Part shown: positions 21,942-31,393 of the stretch, in pieces
Numbering within the stretch: position 1 is the first letter of the stretch
Layout: the number at the start of each line of letters is the position of its first letter
Assembly: GCA_947311845.1 (NCBI GenBank)
Contig: CAMZMU010000013.1
Location: 863,027 to 927,026, forward strand
Origin: Poa pratensis
Lineage: Eukaryota > Streptophyta > Magnoliopsida > Poales > Poaceae
Length of the DNA stretch: 64,000 nucleotides
Direction of reading: 5' to 3'
Notes under the pieces: model-generated
Told to the model about the DNA's origin: nothing
Database searches by the model: none
The model's input: the letters and a program-made list of their open reading frames with translations, nothing else
Translations under genes and position numbers: made by a program

Positions 21942-22117
21942 CAGTGGCGGAGCTGCTACTAGACTATGTGGTCAAGCGACCACACAAAAAATTGGAGAGT
22001 AATAAAGCCCCAGCTGTAAATACACCATAAATGACCACATAAATTCAAATTTTTGACATCATGGTAGTTTATTTGAAGCTTTGACATCACTAACCTCTAC
22101 CGCTGGCTCCGCCACTG
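21942..22117. mobile_element. hAT-type MITE with 8-bp target duplication
   Basis: A 176-bp non-coding element with termini CAGTGGCGGAGC and GCTCCGCCACTG, flanked on both sides by the perfect 8-bp repeat GTTAGGTG (21934-21941, 22118-22125). The size of the duplication assigns it to the hAT superfamily. Confidence 0.93.
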
Positions 22118-22125
22118 GTTAGGTG

Positions 22126-22628
22126 TATTGTCTTTGAATAGGGGTTCTGTGACGCTGGGTCCTTCATTGTAAGTTGTAACCTGCTGTTTCTCAGGGCTAT
22201 CGTCGATTCGTCGTGGTTGTAACACTTTCACTGTAAGCTTCTAGCTCTCAACACACGCGATGGATTCGATCCCAGATAATGGACACGAGATGATTTCGGT
22301 GCTGTGTAAAACTAGCCATCCCGACATTGCCGCCATGACCAAGGGCACAACTAGCCATCCCGACGTCTCCCGCTCACTTCCCTACATTGCCGCCATCACC
22401 AATTCTATCGTGACATCCAACGATGGATCACGGCGTCAAACGATCCTATCTAGAAACATAATCAAAGACTGAGTCGCAGCTCAGTTTATTCCTAACTGAC
22501 GAAACAAGCTCACTGTCAAAAACCGACGGTGTCATCTGAACTTTCTGAATATTGACACTAGCAGCAGCTGTTAGCTGACATTCGCCACCTTCCTTGTAAA
22601 GATCGCCTGAAAGGCACTTCGAAACGTT
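22126..22628. other. Sequence downstream of the DSP-like gene, nothing recognised
   Basis: Before the Copia-like insertion this region would have been a few hundred bases after the DSP-like stop codon. A 70-codon frame (22260-22472) with short repeats of TSHPD has no recognisable match. Confidence 0.3.
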
Positions 22629-22810
22629 AATGCTAAATTACTACTTTCGCATGTAAACGATTTTTTCTTTACTTGCTGGGACTCTAAATGATTCAATCGT
22701 GTCTAGTATATTTCTCGTTTGACAGAAGTAATGGCTGTGTATTTGCCATTCTCATATCCGGAGCATCAATAGGCAGAAGTACAGAGCATAAAAAATGGCT
22801 TGAATATACT

Positions 22811-22886
22811 CACTGAAAATCAAACATTTACATTTCAATAGAGTAAATCACTGAAAATCAAACATTTACATTTCAATAGAGTAAAT
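22811..22886. repeat. Two tandem 38-bp repeats in the VQ gene 3' UTR
   Basis: CACTGAAAATCAAACATTTA and the following bases recur exactly with a 38-bp period just downstream of the stop codon of VQ gene 1. The paralogous gene has a single copy. Confidence 0.9.
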
Positions 22887-23217
22887 CACTGTAACTACCG
22901 CCATGGTGCCGTTCGCTCGCGCCGACGACGTACAACAGCTCAGGATAATCGCAAAGCTGCGAGACGCCAGCGTTGCTCTCAGCTGTACCAGCCAGTCCTG
23001 CAGAGGTGGACATGCAATAGCTTTGTGCTCCAGTAATGGTGTCCCTCCCGTCGGCGCCGGCACGGCGGGGGAGCGGCCGGTGGAGCTGACGCGTGGGCAT
23101 GGTGGTGGGTTCGGCGGACTTGCCGGTGAGGCGCTGCACGAGGGACTTGAAGGTCGCGGTGTCGGAGGTGACGAACTGCGTCTCGATGTAGGTGACCTTG
23201 ACGCCATTAGTGTCCAT
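22873..23217 (-). CDS. VQ-motif protein, copy 1 (114 aa)
   Basis: An intronless 114-residue frame starts MDTNGVKVTYIETQFVTSD and carries the VQ motif FKSLVQRLTG at residues 24-33. VQ proteins bind WRKY transcription factors (mostly groups I and IIc) through this motif and tune defence and stress transcription in the nucleus; the single exon and small size are typical. Compared with its paralogue it lacks about 20 residues in the middle but shares the C-terminal end SYSDLLY/RYSDLLY. A TATA box lies about 117 bp upstream (23334-23343) and three W-boxes at 23489-23549. The stop lies within the first bases of a 38-bp tandem repeat. Opposite-strand frames over the same bases are shadows. Confidence 0.88.
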   Translation of the reverse strand: MDTNGVKVTYIETQFVTSDTATFKSLVQRLTGKSAEPTTMPTRQLHRPLPRRAGADGRDTITGAQSYCMSTSAGLAGTAESNAGVSQLCDYPELLYVVGASERHHGGSYSDLLY

Positions 23218-23333
23218 AATCGAGCGAGTAATGTGCCGTGCAGTTTATCGGTTTGTCTATCTCGTGCGACTGGCTTTGTCTAAGCTCAGGTTGTGTGTGT
23301 TCTGCACTTTGCCTTTTCTAGCTTCTTGGCGTG

Positions 23334-23343
23334 CTTTATATAC
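23334..23343 (-). promoter_or_regulatory. TATA box of VQ gene 1
   Basis: GTATATAAAG on the minus strand, about 117 bp upstream of the ATG; conserved at the same relative place in VQ gene 2. Confidence 0.7.
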
Positions 23344-23488
23344 ACAAGGCCAGGGTCACGAGACTGAGATTTTGCAGCGGAGAACTATTCTCAGGTCGCA
23401 AGATACCAGCGGTAATGCTGAAAAGAGAATGACATGTAGGGACAGGATGGAGCGGTACCATGTGGCAGTGGGAGTTGAGAAGAGGAGT

Positions 23489-23549
23489 TTGACTGGTTCA
23501 GTTGCAAGCGACGCAACGGTCAACTTTTGAGAACTGAGGAGTTGGTCAA
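23489..23549. promoter_or_regulatory. W-box cluster upstream of VQ gene 1
   Basis: TTGACT at 23489-23494 and TTGACC (minus strand) at 23518-23523 and 23544-23549 are WRKY-binding W-boxes within 61 bp. A VQ gene bound by WRKY factors would form the feedback loop known for this family; binding here is inferred. Confidence 0.5.
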
Positions 23550-23943
23550 GGCGTCAAGCGCTCGTGCGGGAGTATAGCTTTTGATGGCTCTTATCGCATC
23601 TTCCTCGCCGCTCTCTTGATGCTGAGTTGCTGACGCCTGACGGGTCTCATGTAAGAGTGTCAAGCGGCGGCCCGCTTAGGCCCGCCACAGCCTTACTTAG
23701 CACAAACTGAGCAAATCAACATCGATATTCTAAAGCTAACCGGACATTTTTTAAGTAGGAAGCGGGCCGGATCGGGCGCCGCTAGGAAACCCACTCTCAT
23801 GTTACCAGTATCTTTAATACTCCAGTATCATCCCTCAACATTTTAATTAAGTTAGTGGCTTAACTAATTTGTATCTACTCCCTACTACTTGTAATACTCC
23901 AATATTTGGTTGTAATAACATGTTATATGATGACTGATGAGAC

Positions 23944-24739
23944 TCCGGATGGCAATGGGTACCCGATACCCGCAAACCCGACGGTACCCGCGTTAAATGT
24001 GAAGGGTTTGGTGGAAAAATATACCCACGGGTCTGCTTAGCGGGTAAATTTCATACCCATCGGGTGTAGCGGAGGCGGGTATGGGGTGCCAAACCCACAC
24101 CCTCTAACCCGCATACCCGATAATCCCACATGTAAGTGAAGTGCACAGAAAAAAAATCTCGTAGGTAGTAAATTCTTTTCCTCCCAGGCTCCATGCTCCT
24201 AGCCACGAATCCAACCCCATGTTTCTTTTCCATCCTCCCAGCCATAGATTGATCCTATTCTCGCTGGCCTTATCTCCCCGTACATAAACTGAATAGATCG
24301 ATCCACGCGGCCGAGCTTCTTCCTCCCGCTGCCGACCAAGCCCCTGCCCATGCCGCCCTTCCTCCGCCGCCCCCTTCGCAGCTCCGCCGCCCTTCCTCCG
24401 CCGCCCCTCCTGCTCCGCTCCTCTTCCCTTCCTCCGCTGCTCCTCGGCCGTGGCTCTGCCGCCCTTCCTCCGACGCTCATCGGCCACGGCTCCGCGGCCC
24501 TTCCTCCGCCTCCTCCGCCGCCCTTCCTCGGGCGATCCTCCGCTGCCCCTCCTCCGACCGCCTCTCCTGTGCTGTTTCGCGGGTACCCGTCGGGTATAGT
24601 GAACCCGGCGGGTGGCGGGTATGGTGGAGGTCTAAACCCGCCGGCGGGTATGGGGGAGGGTGGCGGGGGCGGGGAGGAAGCTCGGGTGCGGGTATGGGGG
24701 TGCCAAACCCGGCCCCGAACCCGGCGGGTGCCATCCGTA
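23944..24739. mobile_element. Non-autonomous hAT transposon (796 bp)
   Basis: The termini TCCGGATGGCA and TGCCATCCGTA are imperfect inverted repeats flanked by the perfect 8-bp duplication GATGAGAC (23936-23943, 24740-24747). Sub-terminal zones are packed with GGGTACCCG/GCGGGTATGG repeats. The GC-rich centre repeats CTTCCTCCGCCGCC and yields meaningless proline- or arginine-rich frames on both strands; no transposase is present. Confidence 0.9.
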
Positions 24740-24909
24740 GATGAGACAAAGAGGGTCCCATGGTCAAGCTAACCCCAATCTTAACGCACCTACACAACAC
24801 CTAAACAATCATCAACCCTAATCGGCAATCTTAACGCACCGACGTGGACGGACTAAAATTTAAAAAGTTCATAGGTTTACGATTGTAACCCACTATGGCA
24901 TAAATCTTA

Positions 24910-25182
24910 GCTTAATCATAGTGGGGAGTAACATATACTAGTAATATATACATTTTACGAGTTTATGTTGCTACCTCCATATTGGGTAGTAACATATTTG
25001 TGGTGCCATGCATGGTTTTATTAATTAGGCTGTAGACTCATATTGCCTTGCGATATGTGATATTACGGTAACATAGCTAGTTACTCCATTTGTCTCTCTC
25101 TTTATTAATTGCATGTCACATCATCATTTTTGACTATGTGACACTTATGTTACTAGCTATGTTACTCCCACTATGAGTAGTC
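24910..25182. mobile_element. Tourist-type (Harbinger) MITE
   Basis: A 273-bp element with inverted ends (left CATAGTGGGGAGTAACATA; right, read in reverse, CATAGTGGGAGTAACATAG) flanked by TTA on both sides (24907-24909, 25183-25185), the Harbinger target duplication. Non-coding. Confidence 0.85.
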
Positions 25183-25338
25183 TTAATCAATGTTTAAGAT
25201 AACAACTCACCGAACATTGAAAATAGACAAGGGGTCGGTCTCTCCAAACAGACCAGGGACCAAACTAAGGGGTAGATGAAATAATTGGAGCATTCGTCGC
25301 GTGCAAACCTTTTAACTCGCTTGTCATCCAGTTTAGTC

Positions 25339-25889
25339 CAGGGGCGGACCTAGAAAAAAATCAAGAGATGGGGCAAATCGATTTACTGGGGGGGGGGCAC
25401 TCTTTGTACAAATTTGTATGTTTCAAATCTTTTTTTTCAAATATGAACAAATATCAAGGAAACTTAAGTTTGTAACTAGTTGCGTCCGCACCCCCATTCC
25501 GCATTCACACTTCAAAGTTTCTAAAAAATTGAAATAAACCGTGGACATTGGTAATGTTGTTTCTCGTGCATCCACAAATTTTCATCCAAAAATTTGACAA
25601 TATGTGAGCTGCACAAAAAGAAACAAATGATGTTTGAATAGTAGATGATATTATTCACTTATGTCTTCTCTTTTTTGCAGAGGACACGTATGATCATATT
25701 TTGGGATGCAAATTTGCGAATGCACGAGAAACAACATAACCAATGTCCATGATTTATTTTGCATTTTTGAAAACTCGAAAATAGGACATTCGATAATGGT
25801 ATGCGGGCGCAACTAGTTGCGGAATATTCAATTCAAATTTTAAGGGGGCCTAGGCCTCCATGCAGTACGTGTACTTGGGTCCTCCCCTG
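25339..25889. mobile_element. Degenerate hAT-like element with nested foldback
   Basis: The ends CAGGGGCGGACC and GGTCCTCCCCTG lie between imperfect 8-bp repeats GTTTAGTC and GATGAGTC (6 of 8 match). A ten-G run lies near the left end. Inside, 25471-25822 is a separate foldback element. Confidence 0.65.
25471..25822. mobile_element. Nested foldback MITE
   Basis: The left arm AACTAGTTGCGTCCGCA... and right arm ...TGCGGGCGCAACTAGTT are inverted copies that extend inward through GTCCACGGTTTATTT-like sequence, leaving a centre with GTGAGCTGCACAAAAAG, the same centre type as the MITE at 8.0-8.4 kb. It inserted into the hAT-like element. Confidence 0.65.
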
Positions 25890-25897
25890 GATGAGTC

Positions 25898-26755
25898 CTG
25901 CACGATCCTGTGGCTGATCTCACACATCCTTACTTTCGAATAGCCACGGGTAAGCTAGCAAGCAGTTATTGTGGAGAGTACCAAATGATTCAAACATTTG
26001 TTTCTTTGTGGCTCAAATCCGGATGGGGTGTGTCCTTGTTGGGCTATATGAAATTATCGTAATATTTTTTTTTCAATAGCCTAGAGTTTCCAATTTCTTA
26101 CAGGTCACAATGCATTGGATCTTCATGTGCTCATCTTTATGTTGTCACTACTTCAGAATAACATAACAGTGATTTGTCCAAAAGGACCATTATTACAAGC
26201 TCACATGAATGCCATGGTTTTCAACAAAGTGGTGCTGGCGGCAACCACCATCAAGGCCAAGATCAAGTAGGAATACGAGAGTTGGCGGTTAGCGAAACTG
26301 TTTCGTAGTGATGCGTTTGGCTTTCCGGAGCCGTTGCCCCTGTCGATGTTGGTAGGAGACTATGCTTAATGATTTGAGAGGAGCTGTCAGTCTGTCACCT
26401 CAAAGTAGACAGAAAGTAGTGCTGCTTTGCAGCGGTGTTCGTCTTTCTTGGCGCTCCTTCTATGCGATTAGTACACCTTCCAGGGTGTATTTTCAGAAAA
26501 AATATTTCGGCTCACCAATGGTACAGGCGTCTAGCCCGTTACCCGTGAATAGTAAGTTTTAGGGGTTAAATTAATACAATTACATATTTAAATTATAGAC
26601 AGACATGATTACAGTCCATAAAATTAATTCATAGATAATTTCATAGTCCCTGTAGTTCATGCATAATTTCATATAGTCCATATAGTGTTGTCATACGCGC
26701 AGTTAATACTTGCATAAAATAAATTTTCCTTGGCCTCAGGCCCATAAAAAATTGT
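25898..26755 (+). other. Mostly unrecognised; a short LINE-tail-like fragment near 26200-26350
   Basis: The plus strand at about 26205-26350 reads MVFNKVVLAATTIKAKIK, a stop, then EYESWRLAKLFRSDAFGF, which fits the R.N..VF....I...I..E...W pattern at the end of plant LINE ORF2 proteins. The remainder holds nothing I can name. Confidence 0.35.
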
Positions 26756-26979
26756 AACGCTAAATTATTGCTTTTGCATGTAAATGATAGATTCTTTTCT
26801 TAGTTGGGAATCTGAACGATTCATTTGTGTCTAATCTATTTTTGGTTTTACAGAATAATAGCTTTGTGTTTACAATTCCCAAATCAGGAGCATTAATAGA
26901 CAGAAGTACACAGCATAAAAAATGATGACTTGAATATAAATTGTAACCAGGGATTCAAAATCAAATATTTACACTTCAA

Positions 26980-27375
26980 TCAATAGAGTAAATCACTGTA
27001 ACGGCTGCCACGTTGCCGTTCGCTGGAGCCGTCAACATACAACAGTTCAGAATAATTGTAAAACCCGTGCATCTCATCCATGCACGACTGCAAGGCGCCG
27101 GCGTTGGCGGCGGTCGCCGTCGTCCGCATGTCATCCACAGCTATGCTACCCGAGCCCTCAGAGTTGGACATGCAATAGCTTTGCGCTCCGGTAACGGTGC
27201 TCCTTCCGTCGGCGCCGGGACGGCATGGGCGTGGCCGGTGGAGCTGACGCGCGGGCTCCGTGGCTTCTGTAGACTTGCCGGTGAGGCGCTGCACGAGGGA
27301 CTTGAAGGTCGCGGCGTCGGAGGTGACGAACTGCGTCTCGATGTAGGTGACCTTGACGCCATTATTCGTGGCCAT
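26980..27375 (-). CDS. VQ-motif protein, copy 2 (131 aa)
   Basis: An intronless frame starts MATNNGVKVTYIETQFVTSD; this Met is chosen over one 21 bases upstream because it aligns with the start of copy 1. FKSLVQRLTG at residues 27-36 is the WRKY-binding VQ core. The middle holds a segment (IAVDDMRTTATAANAGALQS) missing from copy 1, and the tail ends RYSDLLY. It is predicted to be a nuclear WRKY cofactor. A TATA box lies about 170 bp upstream (27546-27556) and two W-boxes at 27640-27645 and 27708-27713. The paralogues lie in direct orientation about 4 kb apart. Confidence 0.9.
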   Translation of the reverse strand: MATNNGVKVTYIETQFVTSDAATFKSLVQRLTGKSTEATEPARQLHRPRPCRPGADGRSTVTGAQSYCMSNSEGSGSIAVDDMRTTATAANAGALQSCMDEMHGFYNYSELLYVDGSSERQRGSRYSDLLY

Positions 27376-27545
27376 GAGTCTTGGTTGATCTAGCACGTGC
27401 TGTGCCGCGCACTTGCGGCTTATCTATCTACACGTGGGCTGGCTCTGTTCTTGATTTGCTGACCACTTTCTTCGCCGAAAAGCAGCAAGCTCTAGCCTCC
27501 GGTTGTGTGTTTTCTGCACTTCTGCTTTTGCTAGCCTCTTGGGGT

Positions 27546-27556
27546 CTTTATATACT
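27546..27556 (-). promoter_or_regulatory. TATA box of VQ gene 2
   Basis: GTATATAAAGA on the minus strand; the surrounding TCTGCACTTCTGCTTTTGCTAGCC-type sequence is shared with the VQ gene 1 promoter. Confidence 0.7.
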
Positions 27557-27639
27557 AGAGACTGAAACTTTGCAGATGTGAGTTGAGAAAAGGTTGTAGG
27601 TGGTAGCGGCTGAAAGTGATGGTGAGCAAGTTGAGGTGT

Positions 27640-27713
27640 TTGACTGGTCCTAACTAAGGAATCAGTGCGAGCGAGACAACGGACAACGCTTTGCGAAATG
27701 ATGAAACGGTCAA
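27640..27713. promoter_or_regulatory. W-boxes upstream of VQ gene 2
   Basis: TTGACT at 27640-27645 and TTGACC (minus strand) at 27708-27713; the same two motif types occur in the duplicated promoter of copy 1. Confidence 0.5.
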
Positions 27714-28029
27714 GCGCTCGTGCGCGTTGGAGTATGGTTCTGAGCTGACGGCTCTTATGTCATCTTCTCACTCTTCTGTTGTTTCTCGTGTGAGATATAG
27801 CTTACCAGGCTTCCGGTTTGATTCCTTCTTCCAATCTCTGATGCTGATCATGGGCGGTCGAGTGCCGTGGAACACCTCCAAAGGGAAATTTTACGGTACC
27901 TTTTAATGGTTACCGAAGGAGACTAGTATGATTTGATATGGACGGCTAAGATGAAGGGTAGGAGATTAGGCCCAGCAGGCCCGTGCTAGGATCGTGGGTT
28001 GATGCAAATCGAGCTCGAACGCCCGATTG

Positions 28030-28268
28030 AGCCGCCGGCCCGTCGCTACACCTCACGCCTGTTCTCGCCGCCGCCTGCGTCATCCCCGCGGTCACCTCCT
28101 CATCACAGTCGCCACTAGACGCCGCCTCCGCGTTCACCTGGCCCGTGGGCGCCTCCAATTCTCCCTCGACCGAGGACGCCGCAGCCACCTCCACGCCGCC
28201 GCCGTCTCGGCCTCCAGCTCGCTCACGCATGAATACGTCGCCGCCGCCGACATCTCAGACGAGGAGAC
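28030..28268 (+). other. GC-rich exon-like sequence interrupted by a retrotransposon
   Basis: Together with 31672-31760 this forms a GC-rich block that was continuous before the retrotransposon inserted. More than one frame is open across the junction, so the coding frame, if any, is unclear. A donor-like GTACGAG follows at 31756. It may be the first exon or 5' leader of a gene whose later exon is at 32376. Confidence 0.35.
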
Positions 28269-28546
28269 TGTAACACACCCCTTAGCCGCCGGTGAGGATC
28301 GGGGCGTGAGCTCGGAGATACTGGTGGCCTGTGGTGTCCACCGGACCTGAAGGAGACGGGGCCGAGGACGAGACGAACGGGACGGGGAAGAGAGGTTCAG
28401 ACTTGAGTCTTCTATTCTTCGATGTCTTCTCCCGTGCCCTCTCGTCGCCTTTATCTTCCCTGCCCTGAGCGTTGACCAGCTGGGCCAAGCCCATGTGCAA
28501 CCACCGGTGGCACCAGCCCAATCCAGTGTGTATGTAGGGTGTTACA
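28269..28546 (-). repeat. 3' LTR of the Gag-ORF retrotransposon
   Basis: 278 bp, identical to 31394-31671. Its first bases (element strand TGTAA) complete the stop codon of the long ORF. Confidence 0.95.
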
Positions 28547-31298
28547 TTACCGCTCGGCAAAATGTTGCTTGTCCCCAAGCAACGACTCGCCCATGCCGCA
28601 GTCTGAACACCATGTAGTGCGAAATTCTGCAATGTAATCTTCTCAAGAAAGAAGCATCATCCCTTCCGCCAGCTGCAGTAACCTCGAGTGATATTGCACA
28701 AACTGACAAGTGTACCCCAGGATCCCAAATCATATACTGAAGTTTGGTTGCCGAAGTGGCTACTGAACTGAAAGTCTGAATTCCAAAATTGTGAGACTGA
28801 GTGCCCAGCTTGCTATATTCAGCACCCTCTACTGCAATTCTTTTGAAAGCGTCTCTTCTTAGCACTGCCCTAGCTGAATCTGTTTGGTGCCTAGAACAAA
28901 AGTTGCTCCTTCGACTGAATGAGCATGTACAGCTAGCAGAAGCAAGGAAATGAAATGAGTACTGAAGTAACCCATAATTTGCTGACGGAGTCATCTCAGC
29001 TTCATAGCAACAACTGAGATTTTCAGAGGGTTGGGCAATACTAGCAGCCTGCTCGGATTGAATTATTTCAGGGAAGTTCAGTGACTTTTTACCTTGCACA
29101 GCCCAAGCTTTCTTTCCTTTCACGGTAGCTAGTACCAAGAACATCAGAGCATCTTGTCGTATGCCATACAACACACTCGTGTAAATAAACTGCAAGATAC
29201 CTGGATCCCATTGTCTACAACAACCACCAGCAACTACATACGGATGGACCAAATTCTCATTGCTGCTGAACCATAGAACCTTTCCAGCGTGCCATTCTGT
29301 GGCCAGCAGATCATATGCAATTGTGTATAGCTGGGAGCTGTCAACATATATATGCTCTCCAAGGTCCCATGAGAAGGTGAAACATATACCATCAGTAACA
29401 TATGCAAACAAGAGCCCTGACCGACACAGACCACTTCCCATCGCATAAGAGTCAAACAGCTGCAAATTTCCCATTGAATCCATTAGTATATCATTCTCTG
29501 AATAACCAGTGGTGTGTCCAGCAAATGATGTGCTATGTAGTGCCAATCTTGCAACCGTTGAACCTCCAGGATCCCAAGAGCCACGTAACCTACTAGCCAA
29601 GAGCTGCTCTATATGAAAGAAATTAGCAACTTGACGTGTACTCACTAGTGTGCAACCAGTGGATAGCAGTAGCTTGGTCAGATCAACTCCATGATCAAAA
29701 GGATTGTCTGAATACAACCTATCCTGAAACTCCTGAGAAGTAACCATACCATGCTCAATGAACAGCGACCATTCACCAACATGAGTGATCACATCACCAG
29801 GACTCTCTTCATACCCAGCCTTGAGAGAAGTGTCCTCTGCTGATACATCAACCATGGCAAAACTAAAGGTGTTTTCACGGCATGCAAATACAGCCTGAAA
29901 CATCTCATCACTAGAACCCAATTCCTCCTCGAAAAATAGTGACCTGCCTCCAACATAGGAAATGACATGATCAGCAATACACTCGTCACAACACCTCTTC
30001 ATGGAACAATTGCCCCTAGGCTCCTCTCTAGAATTCATCTCCTGCTCCAAGAATAGAGATACCCCCCCAACCTGGGTCAGCAACTCTTGAGAACCCTCGG
30101 AAATCAGCTGCACGATTTGAGTTGCATCCCCCAAACTTGCTTGCTCATATGTAGTCTGTGGCTTGTAATCACGGTGAGGCTCAATGGGCAGCATGTATGT
30201 GCATGCCTTGTCCGTGTTAGCGGCCATAGCAGCGACATGACCTGCTCCCTCACATACCTGCACAACTCGTTCCCCCGAGATGGGCATTGTCGTAGAAGTC
30301 GGTGTAGGTGTAGCGACCGATGGAGGTGACGAAGTGAGCGGCTCCACCTCCACTCGAACAATATCTTCTAACTCCAACAGGTTCAGAGTTGACGACAGTT
30401 CAGTGTTTCCTCCACGAGCAGCAGGCTTCACTGCATCATTTCTCCCAATCCATGCAGCTTTAGCAGCCCATGTCTTGTTTTGTGTACCTAGGTCTTCCTG
30501 GACATGTGCTGGCAGCATGGCTCGATCAACCGTTTCAGGCAACTGAGATACATCATCGAACCCAAATTTTGCCTCTATTGCAGAAATAAAATCTGACCAG
30601 TTTTGCACCTCATTGCAAAGCTTATAGGCTTGAAACCAATGAGCTGCACTGCCCTCCAGATGCAAACGAGCAGTAGTGAGCCACATACTAGGAGAGATGT
30701 TGAATACCTTGAAGTAATCCAAACATTTGTCACGCCACATGCGAGGGAAAGAGCCATCAAACGTTGGAAACGACATTTTGGGCGTCGTCATTCTACCGCC
30801 GCCAGGGTGTTCGTCCGGTGGTCTCTCCCGCGCACGGACACCCTCCATCCCCAACGCCGCCTCACTCCTGCCAGGATCCGGAGGTCGAAGTGTTGATGAC
30901 GAACCTGGCACCAATGCTTCCCCGCCAGGCGCTCCACGCCAGCCGCCTGCCGGAGATGATTTGAGAATCCCCTTCCCGTGTAGCCAATCCGCCTCCGGGT
31001 TCCCCTCCTCGAGATCCACCATGGATGGGGCCTTGGATCCTGACAATCGGCTTATCGCCTCCGCCGTTGCCGCCATCTGCTGCGCCAAGGACTCCTGACG
31101 CCGCTCGATGGCGTCCATGATCCGCGTGTGGTCGTCGACCGCTCGAGCGTTGTGGTCGAGTTGACTCGCCACCTGTTGGTAGGCCGAATCAAGCAGCCCC
31201 ACGCGCGAATTGAGCGAGCCCATCTGAGTCTGTACTTGCTCCAGACTCGCGTGGATCGCCGTCAAGGACTCCTCGGTGCGCGCCGCCGCGTCCCCCAT
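28542..31298 (-). CDS. Gag-like N-terminus fused to ~660 residues of unknown sequence (918 aa)
   Basis: The first ATG (MGDAAARTEES) gives 918 residues; the frame is open about 57 bases further upstream without an ATG. Residues 10-85 are heptad-like (coiled coil). Residues 173-250 match the grass Gypsy Gag core (MSFPTFDGSFPRMWRDKC, then LHLEGSAAHWFQAY). This runs directly into LPETVDRAMLPAHVQ, a block that lies much further on in related Gags, indicating an in-frame deletion of several dozen residues. Residues 260 to 918 are unassigned: no DTG/DSG, YxDD, HHCC or DDE motif and no CCHC knuckle. The region has three VGxxSLFxE repeats (about 410, 449, 507) and four WD(P/L)G sites (575, 644, 697, 858). 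The stop codon is formed at the 3' LTR edge. An intact long frame in a young copy suggests it is translated, possibly as a particle-forming protein; function is unknown. Confidence 0.75.
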   Translation of the reverse strand: MGDAAARTEESLTAIHASLEQVQTQMGSLNSRVGLLDSAYQQVASQLDHNARAVDDHTRIMDAIERRQESLAQQMAATAEAISRLSGSKAPSMVDLEEGNPEADWLHGKGILKSSPAGGWRGAPGGEALVPGSSSTLRPPDPGRSEAALGMEGVRARERPPDEHPGGGRMTTPKMSFPTFDGSFPRMWRDKCLDYFKVFNISPSMWLTTARLHLEGSAAHWFQAYKLCNEVQNWSDFISAIEAKFGFDDVSQLPETVDRAMLPAHVQEDLGTQNKTWAAKAAWIGRNDAVKPAARGGNTELSSTLNLLELEDIVRVEVEPLTSSPPSVATPTPTSTTMPISGERVVQVCEGAGHVAAMAANTDKACTYMLPIEPHRDYKPQTTYEQASLGDATQIVQLISEGSQELLTQVGGVSLFLEQEMNSREEPRGNCSMKRCCDECIADHVISYVGGRSLFFEEELGSSDEMFQAVFACRENTFSFAMVDVSAEDTSLKAGYEESPGDVITHVGEWSLFIEHGMVTSQEFQDRLYSDNPFDHGVDLTKLLLSTGCTLVSTRQVANFFHIEQLLASRLRGSWDPGGSTVARLALHSTSFAGHTTGYSENDILMDSMGNLQLFDSYAMGSGLCRSGLLFAYVTDGICFTFSWDLGEHIYVDSSQLYTIAYDLLATEWHAGKVLWFSSNENLVHPYVVAGGCCRQWDPGILQFIYTSVLYGIRQDALMFLVLATVKGKKAWAVQGKKSLNFPEIIQSEQAASIAQPSENLSCCYEAEMTPSANYGLLQYSFHFLASASCTCSFSRRSNFCSRHQTDSARAVLRRDAFKRIAVEGAEYSKLGTQSHNFGIQTFSSVATSATKLQYMIWDPGVHLSVCAISLEVTAAGGRDDASFLRRLHCRISHYMVFRLRHGRVVAWGQATFCRAVM

Positions 31299-31393
31299 CG
31301 CCGCGAGCACGAACTCCGTCTGCGGTGAAGGCTTCGGAGGCGCCGTCGCGTCGATCTATGATTCCAGCGATCGGTACTAACCTCTGATACCAC

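Larger units (their letters stand above)
22629..23575. repeat. Segmental duplication, copy 1 (VQ gene plus promoter)
   Basis: It matches 26756-27720 from downstream sequence (TAATGCTAAATTA...) through a VQ gene to a shared upstream end CAAGCGCTCGTGCG. Both copies keep the gene, TATA box and W-box-bearing promoter. The two are about 4 kb apart in the same orientation. Confidence 0.85.
26756..27720. repeat. Segmental duplication, copy 2 (VQ gene plus promoter)
   Basis: Partner of 22629-23575. Divergence is visible throughout, with coding sequence best conserved. Confidence 0.85.

Noticed and set aside
22903..23283. Plus-strand frame opposite VQ gene 1 (and 27013-27393 opposite VQ gene 2)
   Set aside because: Antisense shadow of GC-rich coding sequence; only the minus frames contain the VQ motif.
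24350..24772. Proline-rich open frames within the hAT element
   Set aside because: Produced by CTTCCTCCGCCGCC low-complexity repeats, open on both strands, no start context or domain.
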